Source: an uncultured Bacteroidales bacterium
GTDB lineage: Bacteria > Bacteroidota > Bacteroidia > Bacteroidales > ML635J-15
Length of the DNA: 64,000 nt
Assembly: GCA_905234755.1 (NCBI GenBank)
Contig: CAJOIT010000002.1
Coordinates: forward strand, 152,405-216,404
Reading direction: 5' to 3'
Of the stretch, positions 42,769 through 50,868 are shown piece after piece. Below the pieces are notes generated by a model. The model did no database searches and had not been told where the DNA came from. It was given only the letters and a program-made list of their open reading frames with translations. Position 1 is the stretch's first letter. Each line of letters opens with the position of its first letter. The position numbers and the translations under genes were made by a program.

Positions 42769-44154
42769 ATGCAAACACTAAAACAACATATCAACGAAAA
42801 CCGCGGACTCCGCTTCATTTATGAAAAAATGGACATCTGCTCGGCAGCGGGACGCAAACGCTTGCTCGCACAACAATTCATCACAATGGATTTCGACCTG
42901 CAGATGGAACTCGACACCCTTGAATTTTTCACAAAATTCGTCAGCAACCGCGAAAACGCCAAGTGTATCGTCACTATACAGCACCGCCTGTACTGCCTGA
43001 ACGACATACACCAGACTATACACAACCTCCGTTCGGCACAAGTGCTTGACGACATCGAGCTATACGAAATTAAAAACTTCTGCATGGTTTCGCAGGATAT
43101 CTGCAAGACATTGGAAACCAGCGGTGTCGACATTCTGCCGTTCCACGACCTAAGCAATGTTGTCGAAATCCTTGACCCAGAGCACAACGGCATACAAAGT
43201 TTCTACATATACTCGGCTTACGACGAAAAGCTTGCCGCTCTCCGCAAGGAATACGACATCGCCAAGAACGCCAACCAGAACGAAAAGGCAGAACGCATCC
43301 GCCTAGAATGCATCGAAATCGAAGACCGCATCCGCGAACACCTGTCCGAAAAACTGCGCAATTACAGCGACGACATACAAGCCAACTATGACCAGCTCGC
43401 CTACCTCGACCTGCTATTGGCAAAAGCACTGCTCGCTCGCGACTTCAAGCTTTGCAAGCCGGCAATTTCGCAGGATGAGACTACCATTAAGAGAGCTTTC
43501 AACCCCATTGTCGCCGAATCGCTAAAGGAAAGAGGCGGAGAATTCCAGCCGATAGACATACATTTTGGTGATACGCCAAACCTAATCACGGGCGCCAACA
43601 TGTCGGGCAAAACCGTAGTGCTGAAAACCATGTCGCTCATACAGCTGATGTTCCAGTTCGGTTTCTTTGTGCCAGCCGAAAGTGCAGAAATTGCCCCAGT
43701 AGAGGAAATCATGACCAGCATAGGCGATGCTCAGTCGGAAGTGAACGGATTGTCGTCGTTTGCTATCGAAATGCTCAACATCGACAAGATTCTCAAGGCT
43801 GTTAAGTCGGGACAGAAAATTCTTGCCCTCGTCGATGAACTTGCCCGCACCACCAACCCAAGCGAAGGCCGTGCACTGGTCAACGCATTCATAAAGATTC
43901 TTTCGCGACACTCTACGCGAAGCCTCATCACAACCCACTACAACGGCATTACAGCCCAATGCAACCGCCTGAGAGTAAAAGGACTGCAAGTCCCAGAAGG
44001 CACAAAGGTAACGCCCGAAAACATCAACCGCTACATGGATTATTCGCTTGTCAGCACCACCGAGGAGGAAGTTCCAACCGAAGGCCTTACCATAGCGGAA
44101 ATCTTCAACATCGACGAGGAATTCATCACTGAAGCACGAAAAATGATTTTATAA
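42769..44154 (+). CDS. MutS-like ATPase lacking the mismatch-binding domain
   Basis: 461 residues. Only the core/lever region and the ATPase domain are present; the N-terminal mismatch-recognition domain of MutS is missing. Walker A is GANMSGKTVVLKT (~residue 280), followed by AQSEVNGLSSFAIEM, Walker B LVDELARTTNPSEG and the His switch LITTHYNG. Short MutS relatives occur widely in Bacteroidetes; their substrate is unknown. Possibly co-transcribed with queD. Confidence 0.85.
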   Translation: MQTLKQHINENRGLRFIYEKMDICSAAGRKRLLAQQFITMDFDLQMELDTLEFFTKFVSNRENAKCIVTIQHRLYCLNDIHQTIHNLRSAQVLDDIELYEIKNFCMVSQDICKTLETSGVDILPFHDLSNVVEILDPEHNGIQSFYIYSAYDEKLAALRKEYDIAKNANQNEKAERIRLECIEIEDRIREHLSEKLRNYSDDIQANYDQLAYLDLLLAKALLARDFKLCKPAISQDETTIKRAFNPIVAESLKERGGEFQPIDIHFGDTPNLITGANMSGKTVVLKTMSLIQLMFQFGFFVPAESAEIAPVEEIMTSIGDAQSEVNGLSSFAIEMLNIDKILKAVKSGQKILALVDELARTTNPSEGRALVNAFIKILSRHSTRSLITTHYNGITAQCNRLRVKGLQVPEGTKVTPENINRYMDYSLVSTTEEEVPTEGLTIAEIFNIDEEFITEARKMIL

Positions 44155-44165
44155 AATAAAGGCAC

Positions 44166-44184
44166 GGACGATGCAGCATCGTCC
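44166..44184. repeat. Perfect palindromic hairpin after the MutS-like gene
   Basis: GGACGATGC-A-GCATCGTCC, 9-bp perfect stem with a one-base centre, followed by an A-run. It sits 11 bases past the stop and 14 bases before the next ATG; may attenuate or mark the gene junction. Confidence 0.6.
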
Positions 44185-44198
44185 AGAAAAAAAGAATT

Positions 44199-44819
44199 AT
44201 GAAATTTTACATTTTCAACGAAAGCAATCCACCATCAGGACCATATTCCGCAACCGAAATCAAGGAAATGGAACTTGAAAAAGGCACATTGGTGTTCGAA
44301 CTTACAATTAACGATGGAGAACCTACTCCTATCGAAAAAATTGACATCGAATATTTTAGCAGGGAAGAATTGGAAGAACAGGGCATTTACACTACCCCCG
44401 ACCAAATAGCCGAAGATACCGACGACACCGACAAGCAACCTGTTGAGCAACCCAACGAAGAATGCCCATCGATAATTGGCAAATGGAACTGGGGCGCATT
44501 TGTATTTCCGGCATTGTGGGGTATTGCCAACCGCATATATTGGCCTGCAATAGTAAGTTTAATCGCCAGTTTCGCAGAGAGATATACCCGCAACGAAAAT
44601 ATGGCAATCGTCCACTACTCCATATTTGCGATTCTTTTGATAATGCGCATAATATTAGGTGTAAACGGCAACAAAATGGCGTGGAAATCCGAAAGGAAGC
44701 ACCTAAGTATCGAAAAATTTGAAAGAGAACAGAAATTCTGGAAAGTTATCGGCTTGGCATCGCTAGCAACTATTGCCATTGTTGCATTAGGACTCTGGAT
44801 TTACTACACGATAAAATAG
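44199..44819 (+). CDS. Membrane protein with GYF_2-like N-terminal domain
   Basis: 206 residues. The N-terminal ~50 residues (KFYIFNESNPPSGPYSATEI) resemble the GYF_2 domain. An acidic Asp/Glu/Thr linker follows, then a hydrophobic half with WNWGAFVFPALWGIANRIYWP, a second segment and a third (VIGLASLATIAIVALGLWIYY). The arrangement resembles bacterial GYF_2 plus DUF2628-like membrane proteins. Role unknown. Confidence 0.6.
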   Translation: MKFYIFNESNPPSGPYSATEIKEMELEKGTLVFELTINDGEPTPIEKIDIEYFSREELEEQGIYTTPDQIAEDTDDTDKQPVEQPNEECPSIIGKWNWGAFVFPALWGIANRIYWPAIVSLIASFAERYTRNENMAIVHYSIFAILLIMRIILGVNGNKMAWKSERKHLSIEKFEREQKFWKVIGLASLATIAIVALGLWIYYTIK

Positions 44820-44907
44820 ACAGGACATACTGATTTCTATAATGGCAATTAATAAAAATATAACAGTTCGTTAACCAAAAAGAAACATATATATCGTTTG
44901 GAAAATG

Positions 44908-44915
44908 TATCTTTG
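44908..44915 (+). promoter_or_regulatory. -7 promoter element for the FGE-like gene
   Basis: TATCTTTG, ~28 bases before ATG 44943; supports that start over the in-frame upstream ATG at 44898, which lies before the element. Confidence 0.6.
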
Positions 44916-44942
44916 TTGCTGATAACTAAAACTACTTTTCCT

Positions 44943-45710
44943 ATGAAAAATTTATTTACAACATCTATTTTATGCATGATGACAATGGTGCTCTGCATAA
45001 AGGCAACAGCGCAGTACGACGAGTTCAAAGACCCGTTTGAGGGAGAAATGGTATTCGTAGAGGGCGGAACATTCACAATGGGATGCACCGACGAGCAGGG
45101 CAAAAGTTGCAAGACCATCGAAAAGCCAGCGCACCAAGTCACAGTCGGCAGTTTCTATATTGCCAAGTACGAAGTAACCATAGCGCAATGGGCGTATGTT
45201 ATGGAAAGAACCGATGCCGCAACCCTATCGAAATGGGGCGAACATCCCGCAACCGATATGACTTGGAAGTATGCAAACGATTTCATCGATACGCTTCGTT
45301 ACTACACTGGCAAGAAATACCGTCTGCCCACCGAAGCCGAATGGGAGTTTGCCGCTCGCGGAGGAAACCTGAGCAAGGGATACAAGTACGCAGGAGGCGA
45401 CAAGGTTCTCGAAGTTGCCCACTGCACAGCACAACGCACCGAAAGGGTTGGTCAGTACAAGCCAAACGAACTTGGATTGTACGACATGAGTGGCAATGTG
45501 TGGGAATGGTGTATCGACTGGTACGACTACTACGATGAATATCCGCAGACCAATCCCAAAGGTCCCGACACAGGTGTGCTTCATGTCTTCCGTGGTGGCG
45601 GATGGGACGACGACACACCAAGTTTCTGCCGAGTGTCGTGCAGATACAACGAAATTCCCGCAAGCTGCTCAAACGACAGGGGTTTCAGAATTGTGTTGGA
45701 TGTTGAATAA
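44943..45710 (+). CDS. Secreted formylglycine-generating enzyme-like (SUMF1/FGE-sulfatase) protein
   Basis: 255 residues from ATG 44943, with signal peptide (MKNLFTTSILCMMTMVLC...ATA). The FGE fold is shown by MVFVEGGTFTMGC, YIAKYEVTIAQWAYVM, YRLPTEAEWEFAARGG, LYDMSGNVWEWCIDW and VFRGGGWDD, ending RGFRIVLD. Cysteines in SFCRVSCRYN lie near the catalytic pair of true FGE, but most exported relatives in this phylum are not proven sulfatase activators. No sulfatase is nearby. Confidence 0.9.
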   Translation: MKNLFTTSILCMMTMVLCIKATAQYDEFKDPFEGEMVFVEGGTFTMGCTDEQGKSCKTIEKPAHQVTVGSFYIAKYEVTIAQWAYVMERTDAATLSKWGEHPATDMTWKYANDFIDTLRYYTGKKYRLPTEAEWEFAARGGNLSKGYKYAGGDKVLEVAHCTAQRTERVGQYKPNELGLYDMSGNVWEWCIDWYDYYDEYPQTNPKGPDTGVLHVFRGGGWDDDTPSFCRVSCRYNEIPASCSNDRGFRIVLDVE

Positions 45711-45717
45711 ATTTGCC

Positions 45718-45725
45718 TATCTTTG
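45718..45725 (+). promoter_or_regulatory. -7 promoter element for the DUF4476 gene
   Basis: TATCTTTG, 22 bases before the ATG at 45748, right after the upstream stop codon at 45710. Confidence 0.6.
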
Positions 45726-45747
45726 CACTCAATAAAAAATTGACATA

Positions 45748-47055
45748 ATGAGAAGTTTTATTTCAACAGCAATCCTTTGCCTATTGGTATTAGCAGGCAT
45801 AGCGCAGAACAACGATTTTGTATTCTACACCGACAACGGCGACAAGTTCACCCTATACCTTAATAATGTAAAGCAAAACTCTACTGCCGCAACCAATGTC
45901 AAGGCAGAAAACATAAGTGGCAAAACCATATCAATAAAAGTTGTGTTCGAGCGTAGTGGCGTTCCAACATTCAGCAGGTCATTATCGGTAAGTAGCAACA
46001 ACAAGGAAATAAAAATCCAACTTGTGAAAGGCCGCGAAAATGTTTACACAATGAAGACAGTAAGCACAACCGATCGTCACCACTCTTCATCAAACAACAA
46101 CGACGGCACAACTGTTGTCAAGGGGGACAACGGTTCCACCGAAACCAAGGACAATGGTCACGGAGGCAATGGCGGACACGGAAACAACAATGGTGGTCAC
46201 GGCAACAATAATGGTGGCTATGGCAATAATAATGGTCACGGAAACGGCGGTGGAAATCACGGAAATAATGGCGGAAACCACGGAAATGGCGGTTATGGCA
46301 ACAACAATCATGGTAATGGCGGATACGGCAATGGTGGTCACGGTAATGGTGGTTACTGGAACAACAACGGTTACGGACCAAGCGACAATCCCCGTTGCAA
46401 TATGCCTATGCCTACCAACGACTTCAATTCTCTGAAATCACAAGTAAGAGCCCGCTACTTTGACAGCTCTCGTATGACAGTTGCAAAGCAGGCATGCCGC
46501 TACAACTGCATGACATCCGACCAAATCAGGGACTTGTGCAAGGAATTCTCATATGAGTCAAACAGACTCGACTTTGCAAAATATGCCTTCGAATATTGCT
46601 ACGACCGTTACAGATATTACATTGTCGGACAGGCATTTACTTATTCCTCATCGGTTGACCAGCTCAACAGGTACATTACAAACCAGATGGCAAGTTACCA
46701 GCAACCGTACGGCGGATACAACAATGGCGGATACTTCCAAAGCGACAATCCAAATTGCCACTATATTATGACCGACCGTGATTTCAGCGATTTGAGACAG
46801 ATGATAAACAACACGCCGTATTCGAGCACAAAGATGACAATCGCAAAGCAAGCTTGCTCGGCAACATGCATGAGTGCAGAACAAATCAGGGAAATCTGCC
46901 GTCTGTTCTCGTTCGACAGCGACCGCCTCACTTTTGCAAAGTATGCATACGACCACTGCTACGACCGCAGAAATTATTTCAAGGTAAACGAAGTATTTAC
47001 TTTCTCGTCGTCGGTAACAGAACTCAACAGGTACATCAACCAGCACCAATATTAA
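45748..47055 (+). CDS. Secreted protein with His/Gly/Asn linker and two DUF4476 domains
   Basis: 435 residues; signal peptide MRSFISTAILCLLVLAGIAQ. Residues ~22-110 form a beta-rich domain (FYTDNGDKFTLYLNN). Residues ~135-205 are an extreme low-complexity linker of Gly, Asn and His (units such as GGHGNNN and GGYGNNN). Two DUF4476 domains follow: ~215-310 (FNSLKSQVRARYFDSSRM, LCKEFSYESNRLDFAKYAFEYCYD) and ~335-432 with the same pattern. Each repeat has conserved Cys residues (AKQACRYNCM and AKQACSATCM). Function unknown; the His-rich linker could bind metal. Confidence 0.8.
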   Translation: MRSFISTAILCLLVLAGIAQNNDFVFYTDNGDKFTLYLNNVKQNSTAATNVKAENISGKTISIKVVFERSGVPTFSRSLSVSSNNKEIKIQLVKGRENVYTMKTVSTTDRHHSSSNNNDGTTVVKGDNGSTETKDNGHGGNGGHGNNNGGHGNNNGGYGNNNGHGNGGGNHGNNGGNHGNGGYGNNNHGNGGYGNGGHGNGGYWNNNGYGPSDNPRCNMPMPTNDFNSLKSQVRARYFDSSRMTVAKQACRYNCMTSDQIRDLCKEFSYESNRLDFAKYAFEYCYDRYRYYIVGQAFTYSSSVDQLNRYITNQMASYQQPYGGYNNGGYFQSDNPNCHYIMTDRDFSDLRQMINNTPYSSTKMTIAKQACSATCMSAEQIREICRLFSFDSDRLTFAKYAYDHCYDRRNYFKVNEVFTFSSSVTELNRYINQHQY

Positions 47056-47081
47056 TAAGGTAGTTCAACATGAAAATATAG

Positions 47082-47109
47082 CGGGAAACTTAGGTTTCCC
47101 GTTTTTTTT
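47082..47109 (+). terminator. Rho-independent terminator of the DUF4476 gene
   Basis: Stem CGGGAAAC (47082-47089), loop TTAG, stem GTTTCCCG (47094-47101), followed by a run of eight T. Strong canonical terminator. Confidence 0.9.
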
Positions 47110-47141
47110 ATTTCCACTTGCACATATCTCCCTTATTTTTA

Positions 47142-47149
47142 TAATTTTG
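47142..47149 (+). promoter_or_regulatory. -7 promoter element almost touching the O-antigen ligase start
   Basis: TAATTTTG; the ATG at 47159 is only 9 bases downstream, so the mRNA would have a leader of a few bases at most. Confidence 0.5.
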
Positions 47150-47158
47150 CAAATCGGA

Positions 47159-48400
47159 ATGGAAGCAAAAAAGTCCACATATTACCTTGATATGCTCGAA
47201 ATTGTGCTGCTCTGCGCAGTTGCTTTCCTTATTCCTGTACATATCGAATACACATCCCTTATTATTGCAGCACTAGGACTTTTATTCCTTGTACGACCAC
47301 GAAACTACAAGGCGCTGTGCGAATCTGCCCGCACACTCGGTTTCTGGGCAATGATAATACCTTTTGCGCTATACCTCATAGGTTTAACCTACTCCGAAGA
47401 CCTGAACACTGCGCTACACAACACCGAAACAGCGCTCTCGCTACTGGCATTTCCGTTCATAGCTACCGCCTTCAGGCAAAACTGCATCGAAAAGAAGTTT
47501 GACTTTATAAAGATATCGCTCATTGCCGGAATTTTAGTCATAATGACAATTAGCATCATCAACGCATACGACAACTATGCAGAGACACAAAATGCAGATG
47601 TTTTTTTCTACACTCAACTGCTAAGGTCGCCGCACCACCACTCCTACTATGCCATGTTTGCCGTAATTCTGCTTACCGAAAGCATTATGCGTCGGGACTG
47701 GAAGCACCGCAAACTACTTACTGCCATTGAATTCATCCTGATTATCATAAACATTGGATTCATCTGCCTGCTATCGTCAAAGATTACGATTTTAATTCTT
47801 TCCGTATATGCAGTATACTTAATAGTCAGAATGTTGCTATCGAAACGCATTCCCAAATGGCTGTCAATAACGGTTACGGCAAGCATAATTGCCCTTTCAC
47901 CCGTCATCATGTCCATACCTATGGTAAAATATAGGATCGACTGCATGATTGCCAGCGTCAAGGCACAGCACGACCACGAGCAAACGCCACATACTCGCAC
48001 CGAATCGACCACCATCCGTATACGGTGCATGGCTTCGGCATTGGATGTCATCTCCGAAAACTGGCTCGTTGGCACAGGTCAGGGCGATGTCTATGCCGAA
48101 ATGGAAAAGAAGATGAAACTTCGCATGGGCGAAAACTACGCAGGCACTTGCGCTCCGCATAACCAGTTTTTGCGGTCCTTTGCCTCGTTCGGAATCATGG
48201 GAATTGCCTCGCTGCTTCTGCTGTTCTTTGCAATGTTCCGCAAAGCCATCAAGTCGCGCAACAGCACAATGATCTGGTGGTGCATAATAACCCTCTGCTT
48301 CTTCTGCATCGAGGATATGTTCTGCATTATAAATGGAATAATATTCTTCTGTTTGTTTACGGGAATTATGCTGATGGGGAGGGAAACAATGGACAATTAA
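47159..48400 (+). CDS. O-antigen ligase-like (Wzy_C/WaaL) membrane protein
   Basis: 413 residues from ATG 47159; a TTG at 47147 lies inside the -7 element and is rejected, and ATG 47192 is an alternative. About ten to twelve membrane segments. The Wzy_C signature region includes the periplasmic loop with RCMASALDVISENWLVGTGQGDV and HNQFLRSFASFGIMGIASLLLLFF (His-Asn-Gln). Such proteins join O-antigen or other glycans to lipid A-core or act as polymerases in the inner membrane. No glycan cluster is adjacent, so the substrate is unknown. Confidence 0.82.
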   Translation: MEAKKSTYYLDMLEIVLLCAVAFLIPVHIEYTSLIIAALGLLFLVRPRNYKALCESARTLGFWAMIIPFALYLIGLTYSEDLNTALHNTETALSLLAFPFIATAFRQNCIEKKFDFIKISLIAGILVIMTISIINAYDNYAETQNADVFFYTQLLRSPHHHSYYAMFAVILLTESIMRRDWKHRKLLTAIEFILIIINIGFICLLSSKITILILSVYAVYLIVRMLLSKRIPKWLSITVTASIIALSPVIMSIPMVKYRIDCMIASVKAQHDHEQTPHTRTESTTIRIRCMASALDVISENWLVGTGQGDVYAEMEKKMKLRMGENYAGTCAPHNQFLRSFASFGIMGIASLLLLFFAMFRKAIKSRNSTMIWWCIITLCFFCIEDMFCIINGIIFFCLFTGIMLMGRETMDN

Positions 48401-48440
48401 CAATTAACAATTGATAATGAATAATTTATAATTTTTATTA
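48385..48440 (+). repeat. ACAATTA-rich tail at the O-antigen ligase stop codon
   Basis: The stop codon lies inside a run of ACAATTA units (AATTAACAATTAACAATTG), followed by AT-only DNA to ~48460. Resembles tails after queD, dnaK and trpS. Confidence 0.55.
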
Positions 48441-48466
48441 TAATATTTATTATAAAATTTATTCCA

Positions 48467-48500
48467 GCAGTAGCATCGCGTCATGGCACGATGCTACTGC
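48467..48500. repeat. REP-like hairpin with ATGGCA loop, copy 2
   Basis: Perfect 12-bp arms GCAGTAGCATCG (48467-48478) and CGATGCTACTGC (48489-48500), loop CGTCATGGCA. Shares the loop core ATGGCA with the hairpin at 25926. In the 357-base gap before dnaK, C-rich DNA without recognised features follows to ~48680. Confidence 0.75.
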
Positions 48501-48688
48501 CATTTTGTCACCCATTCTGCCACCCCAACCCCATTTTTCAATCTTTTTTGTGCCAAAACAGCACCCCGCCCCCTTTGGTATGACATGAACAAATTTGCCA
48601 TAAAAATTTCCATCATTTCCACAATTTATTAATATTCAATGAATTAAAACTAAAATTCACCACTTCCCCCAACATTTTCCCATTCCGC

Positions 48689-48703
48689 TGGCACACAGAT
48701 TGC
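48689..48703 (+). promoter_or_regulatory. Sigma-54 (-24/-12) promoter upstream of dnaK
   Basis: TGGCAC (48689-48694), 5 bases, TTGC (48700-48703): exact match to the RpoN consensus TGGCAC-N5-TTGC. Predicted transcription start about 12 bases later (~48715), giving a leader of ~43 bases before the dnaK ATG at 48758. No TAnnTTTG element was seen here. An activator site could not be identified upstream. Confidence 0.6.
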
Positions 48704-48757
48704 CATACCCAAGTCGTGAATTTTTCAAAATTGTAAAACAAAAAAAAACATAAAATT

Positions 48758-50683
48758 ATGAGCAAGATTATAGGAATCGACTTAGGAACCACCAATTCAT
48801 GTGTGGCAGTAATGGAAGGCGGAGAACCTGTTGTTATCACCAACAGCGAAGGTCACAGAACCACCCCTTCAATAGTAGGATTTTTGAAAGACGGCGAGCG
48901 CAAGGTCGGCGACCCTGCAAAGCGTCAGGCTATCACTAACCCGTTGAACACTGTTTTCTCAATCAAGCGTTTTATGGGCGAAAGATACGACAACGTAACC
49001 AAGGAAATAGAGCGCGTTCCTTACGAAGTTGTTCGTGGCGACAACAACACTCCGCGTGTTAAGATTGGCGACCGCAACTACACTCCGCAGGAAATTTCGG
49101 CAATCATCCTCCAGAAGATGAAGAAGACCGCTGAAGAATACCTTGGCGAAGATGTAACCGAAGCAGTTATCACTGTTCCTGCATACTTCAGCGATTCACA
49201 GCGTCAGGCAACCAAGGAAGCTGGCGAAATCGCAGGCTTGAAGGTAAAACGTATCATCAACGAGCCTACAGCAGCAGCTTTGGCATACGGTCTTGACAAG
49301 AAGAACAAGGATATGAAGGTTGCAGTATTCGACCTCGGTGGCGGTACATTCGATATTTCAATCCTTGAACTTGGCGACGGCGTTTTCGAAGTTAAATCGA
49401 CCAACGGCGATACCCACCTCGGCGGTGATGATTTCGACCACGTTATCATCGAATGGCTGGCAGACGAATTCCAGATGGAAAACGGCGTTGACCTCCGCAA
49501 GGACTCTATCGCACTCCAGCGTCTGAAAGAGGCTGCAGAAAAGGCAAAGATCGAATTGTCGTCATCGACATCTTCGGAAATCAACCTGCCGTACATTATG
49601 CCGGTTGACGGTGTTCCAAAGCACTTGGTAAAGACCTTGACCCGTTCGCAATTCGAGCAGTTGGCCGACCGTCTTATCAACGCAACAATAGCACCTTGCC
49701 AGCAGGCATTGAAGGACTCTGGTTTCTCGGCATCGGATATTGACGAAGTTCTGTTGGTCGGCGGTTCAACCCGTATCCCGGCAGTTCAGGAAAAGGTAAA
49801 GCAGTTCTTCGGCAAGACCCCGTCAAAGGGCGTTAACCCCGACGAAGTTGTAGCAGTTGGTGCTGCAATTCAGGGCGGTGTCCTCACTGGCGATGTTACC
49901 GATGTATTGCTTCTTGATGTTACCCCGTTGTCACTCGGTATCGAGACTTTGGGCGGCGTAATGACAAAGCTCATCGAATCGAACACCACAATACCTTGCA
50001 AGAAGCAGGAAGTGTTCTCGACCGCAGCCGACAACCAGCCTTCAGTTGAAATACACGTATTGCAGGGCGAACGTTCGATGGCAAGCGACAACAAGACCAT
50101 CGGCCGTTTCCACCTCGACGGCATTCCAGCAGCACCGCGTGGCGTTCCGCAGATTGAAGTTACCTTCGACATCGATGCAAACGGTATCTTGAAGGTTTCG
50201 GCAAAGGACAAGGGCACAGGCAAGGAACAGAGCATCCGTATCGAAGCTTCATCGGGACTTTCGGAAGACGAAATCAAGCGTATGAAGGCCGAAGCCGAAG
50301 CCAATGCAAATGCCGACAAGGCTGCAAAGGAAAGAATCGACAAGATCAACCAGGCCGACTCGATGATATTCCAGACCGAAAAGCAGCTCAAGGAATTGGG
50401 CGACAAGATTCCAGCCGACAAGAAGGCTCCTATCGAAAGTGCATTGAACAACCTGAAGGAAGCTCACAAGAACCAGGATGTAGCTGCAATCGACAAGGCA
50501 ATGGAAGCATTGAACAACGCATTCCACGCAGCCTCCGAGGACATGTACAAGAACGCTGGTGCCGGCGCAGGCGCAGGTCAGCAGCAGGCCAACACCAACA
50601 TGGGCGGACAGCAGCAGTCGTCGGGCAGCTCAAGCAACAACTCGGATGAAGTCACGGACGTGGACTTTGAGGAGGTCAAATAA
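48758..50683 (+). CDS. dnaK: Molecular chaperone DnaK (Hsp70)
   Basis: 641 residues, full length. ATPase domain signatures [36 protein letters not shown] and [17 protein letters not shown]; substrate-binding domain with [18 protein letters not shown]-terminal lid and the acidic end [12 protein letters not shown]. It folds and refolds cytoplasmic proteins with DnaJ and GrpE, neither of which is adjacent. Codon use is strongly biased (many GGC, AAG, TTG/CTC), as expected of a highly expressed gene. Unusual point: its upstream region carries a sigma-54-type rather than a standard promoter. Confidence 0.99.
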   Translation: MSKIIGIDLGTTNSCVAVMEGGEPVVITNSEGHRTTPSIVGFLKDGERKVGDPAKRQAITNPLNTVFSIKRFMGERYDNVTKEIERVPYEVVRGDNNTPRVKIGDRNYTPQEISAIILQKMKKTAEEYLGEDVTEAVITVPAYFSDSQRQATKEAGEIAGLKVKRIINEPTAAALAYGLDKKNKDMKVAVFDLGGGTFDISILELGDGVFEVKSTNGDTHLGGDDFDHVIIEWLADEFQMENGVDLRKDSIALQRLKEAAEKAKIELSSSTSSEINLPYIMPVDGVPKHLVKTLTRSQFEQLADRLINATIAPCQQALKDSGFSASDIDEVLLVGGSTRIPAVQEKVKQFFGKTPSKGVNPDEVVAVGAAIQGGVLTGDVTDVLLLDVTPLSLGIETLGGVMTKLIESNTTIPCKKQEVFSTAADNQPSVEIHVLQGERSMASDNKTIGRFHLDGIPAAPRGVPQIEVTFDIDANGILKVSAKDKGTGKEQSIRIEASSGLSEDEIKRMKAEAEANANADKAAKERIDKINQADSMIFQTEKQLKELGDKIPADKKAPIESALNNLKEAHKNQDVAAIDKAMEALNNAFHAASEDMYKNAGAGAGAGQQQANTNMGGQQQSSGSSSNNSDEVTDVDFEEVK

Positions 50684-50710
50684 TTAACAATCAATAAGTT
50701 ATGAATAATT

Positions 50711-50742
50711 AAGGCGCGATTTTTACATTGCGCCTTTTTTGT
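50711..50742 (+). terminator. Rho-independent terminator of dnaK
   Basis: Stem AAGGCGC (50711-50717) with GCGCCTT (50730-50736), 12-base loop, then TTTT and more T-rich DNA. Confidence 0.85.
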
Positions 50743-50829
50743 TTTTGTAACCGCAACACAAGCGAAAAAACACAAAGAAATAGCCATTATTTTTTACACT
50801 ACAACTATTAGTATTCGTTTTATATTTTG

Positions 50830-50837
50830 TATATTTG
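50830..50837 (+). promoter_or_regulatory. -7 promoter element for the restriction-modification operon
   Basis: TATATTTG, 31 bases before the hsdR ATG at 50869; matches TAnnTTTG. Confidence 0.5.
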
Positions 50838-50868
50838 CTTTTTGTAAAATGGGATATTATACACTTTT

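Noticed and set aside
46090..46435. Overlapping long frames on both strands over the Gly/Asn/His linker
   Set aside because: Low-complexity codons keep all frames open; the + frame with signal peptide and DUF4476 domains is the real one.
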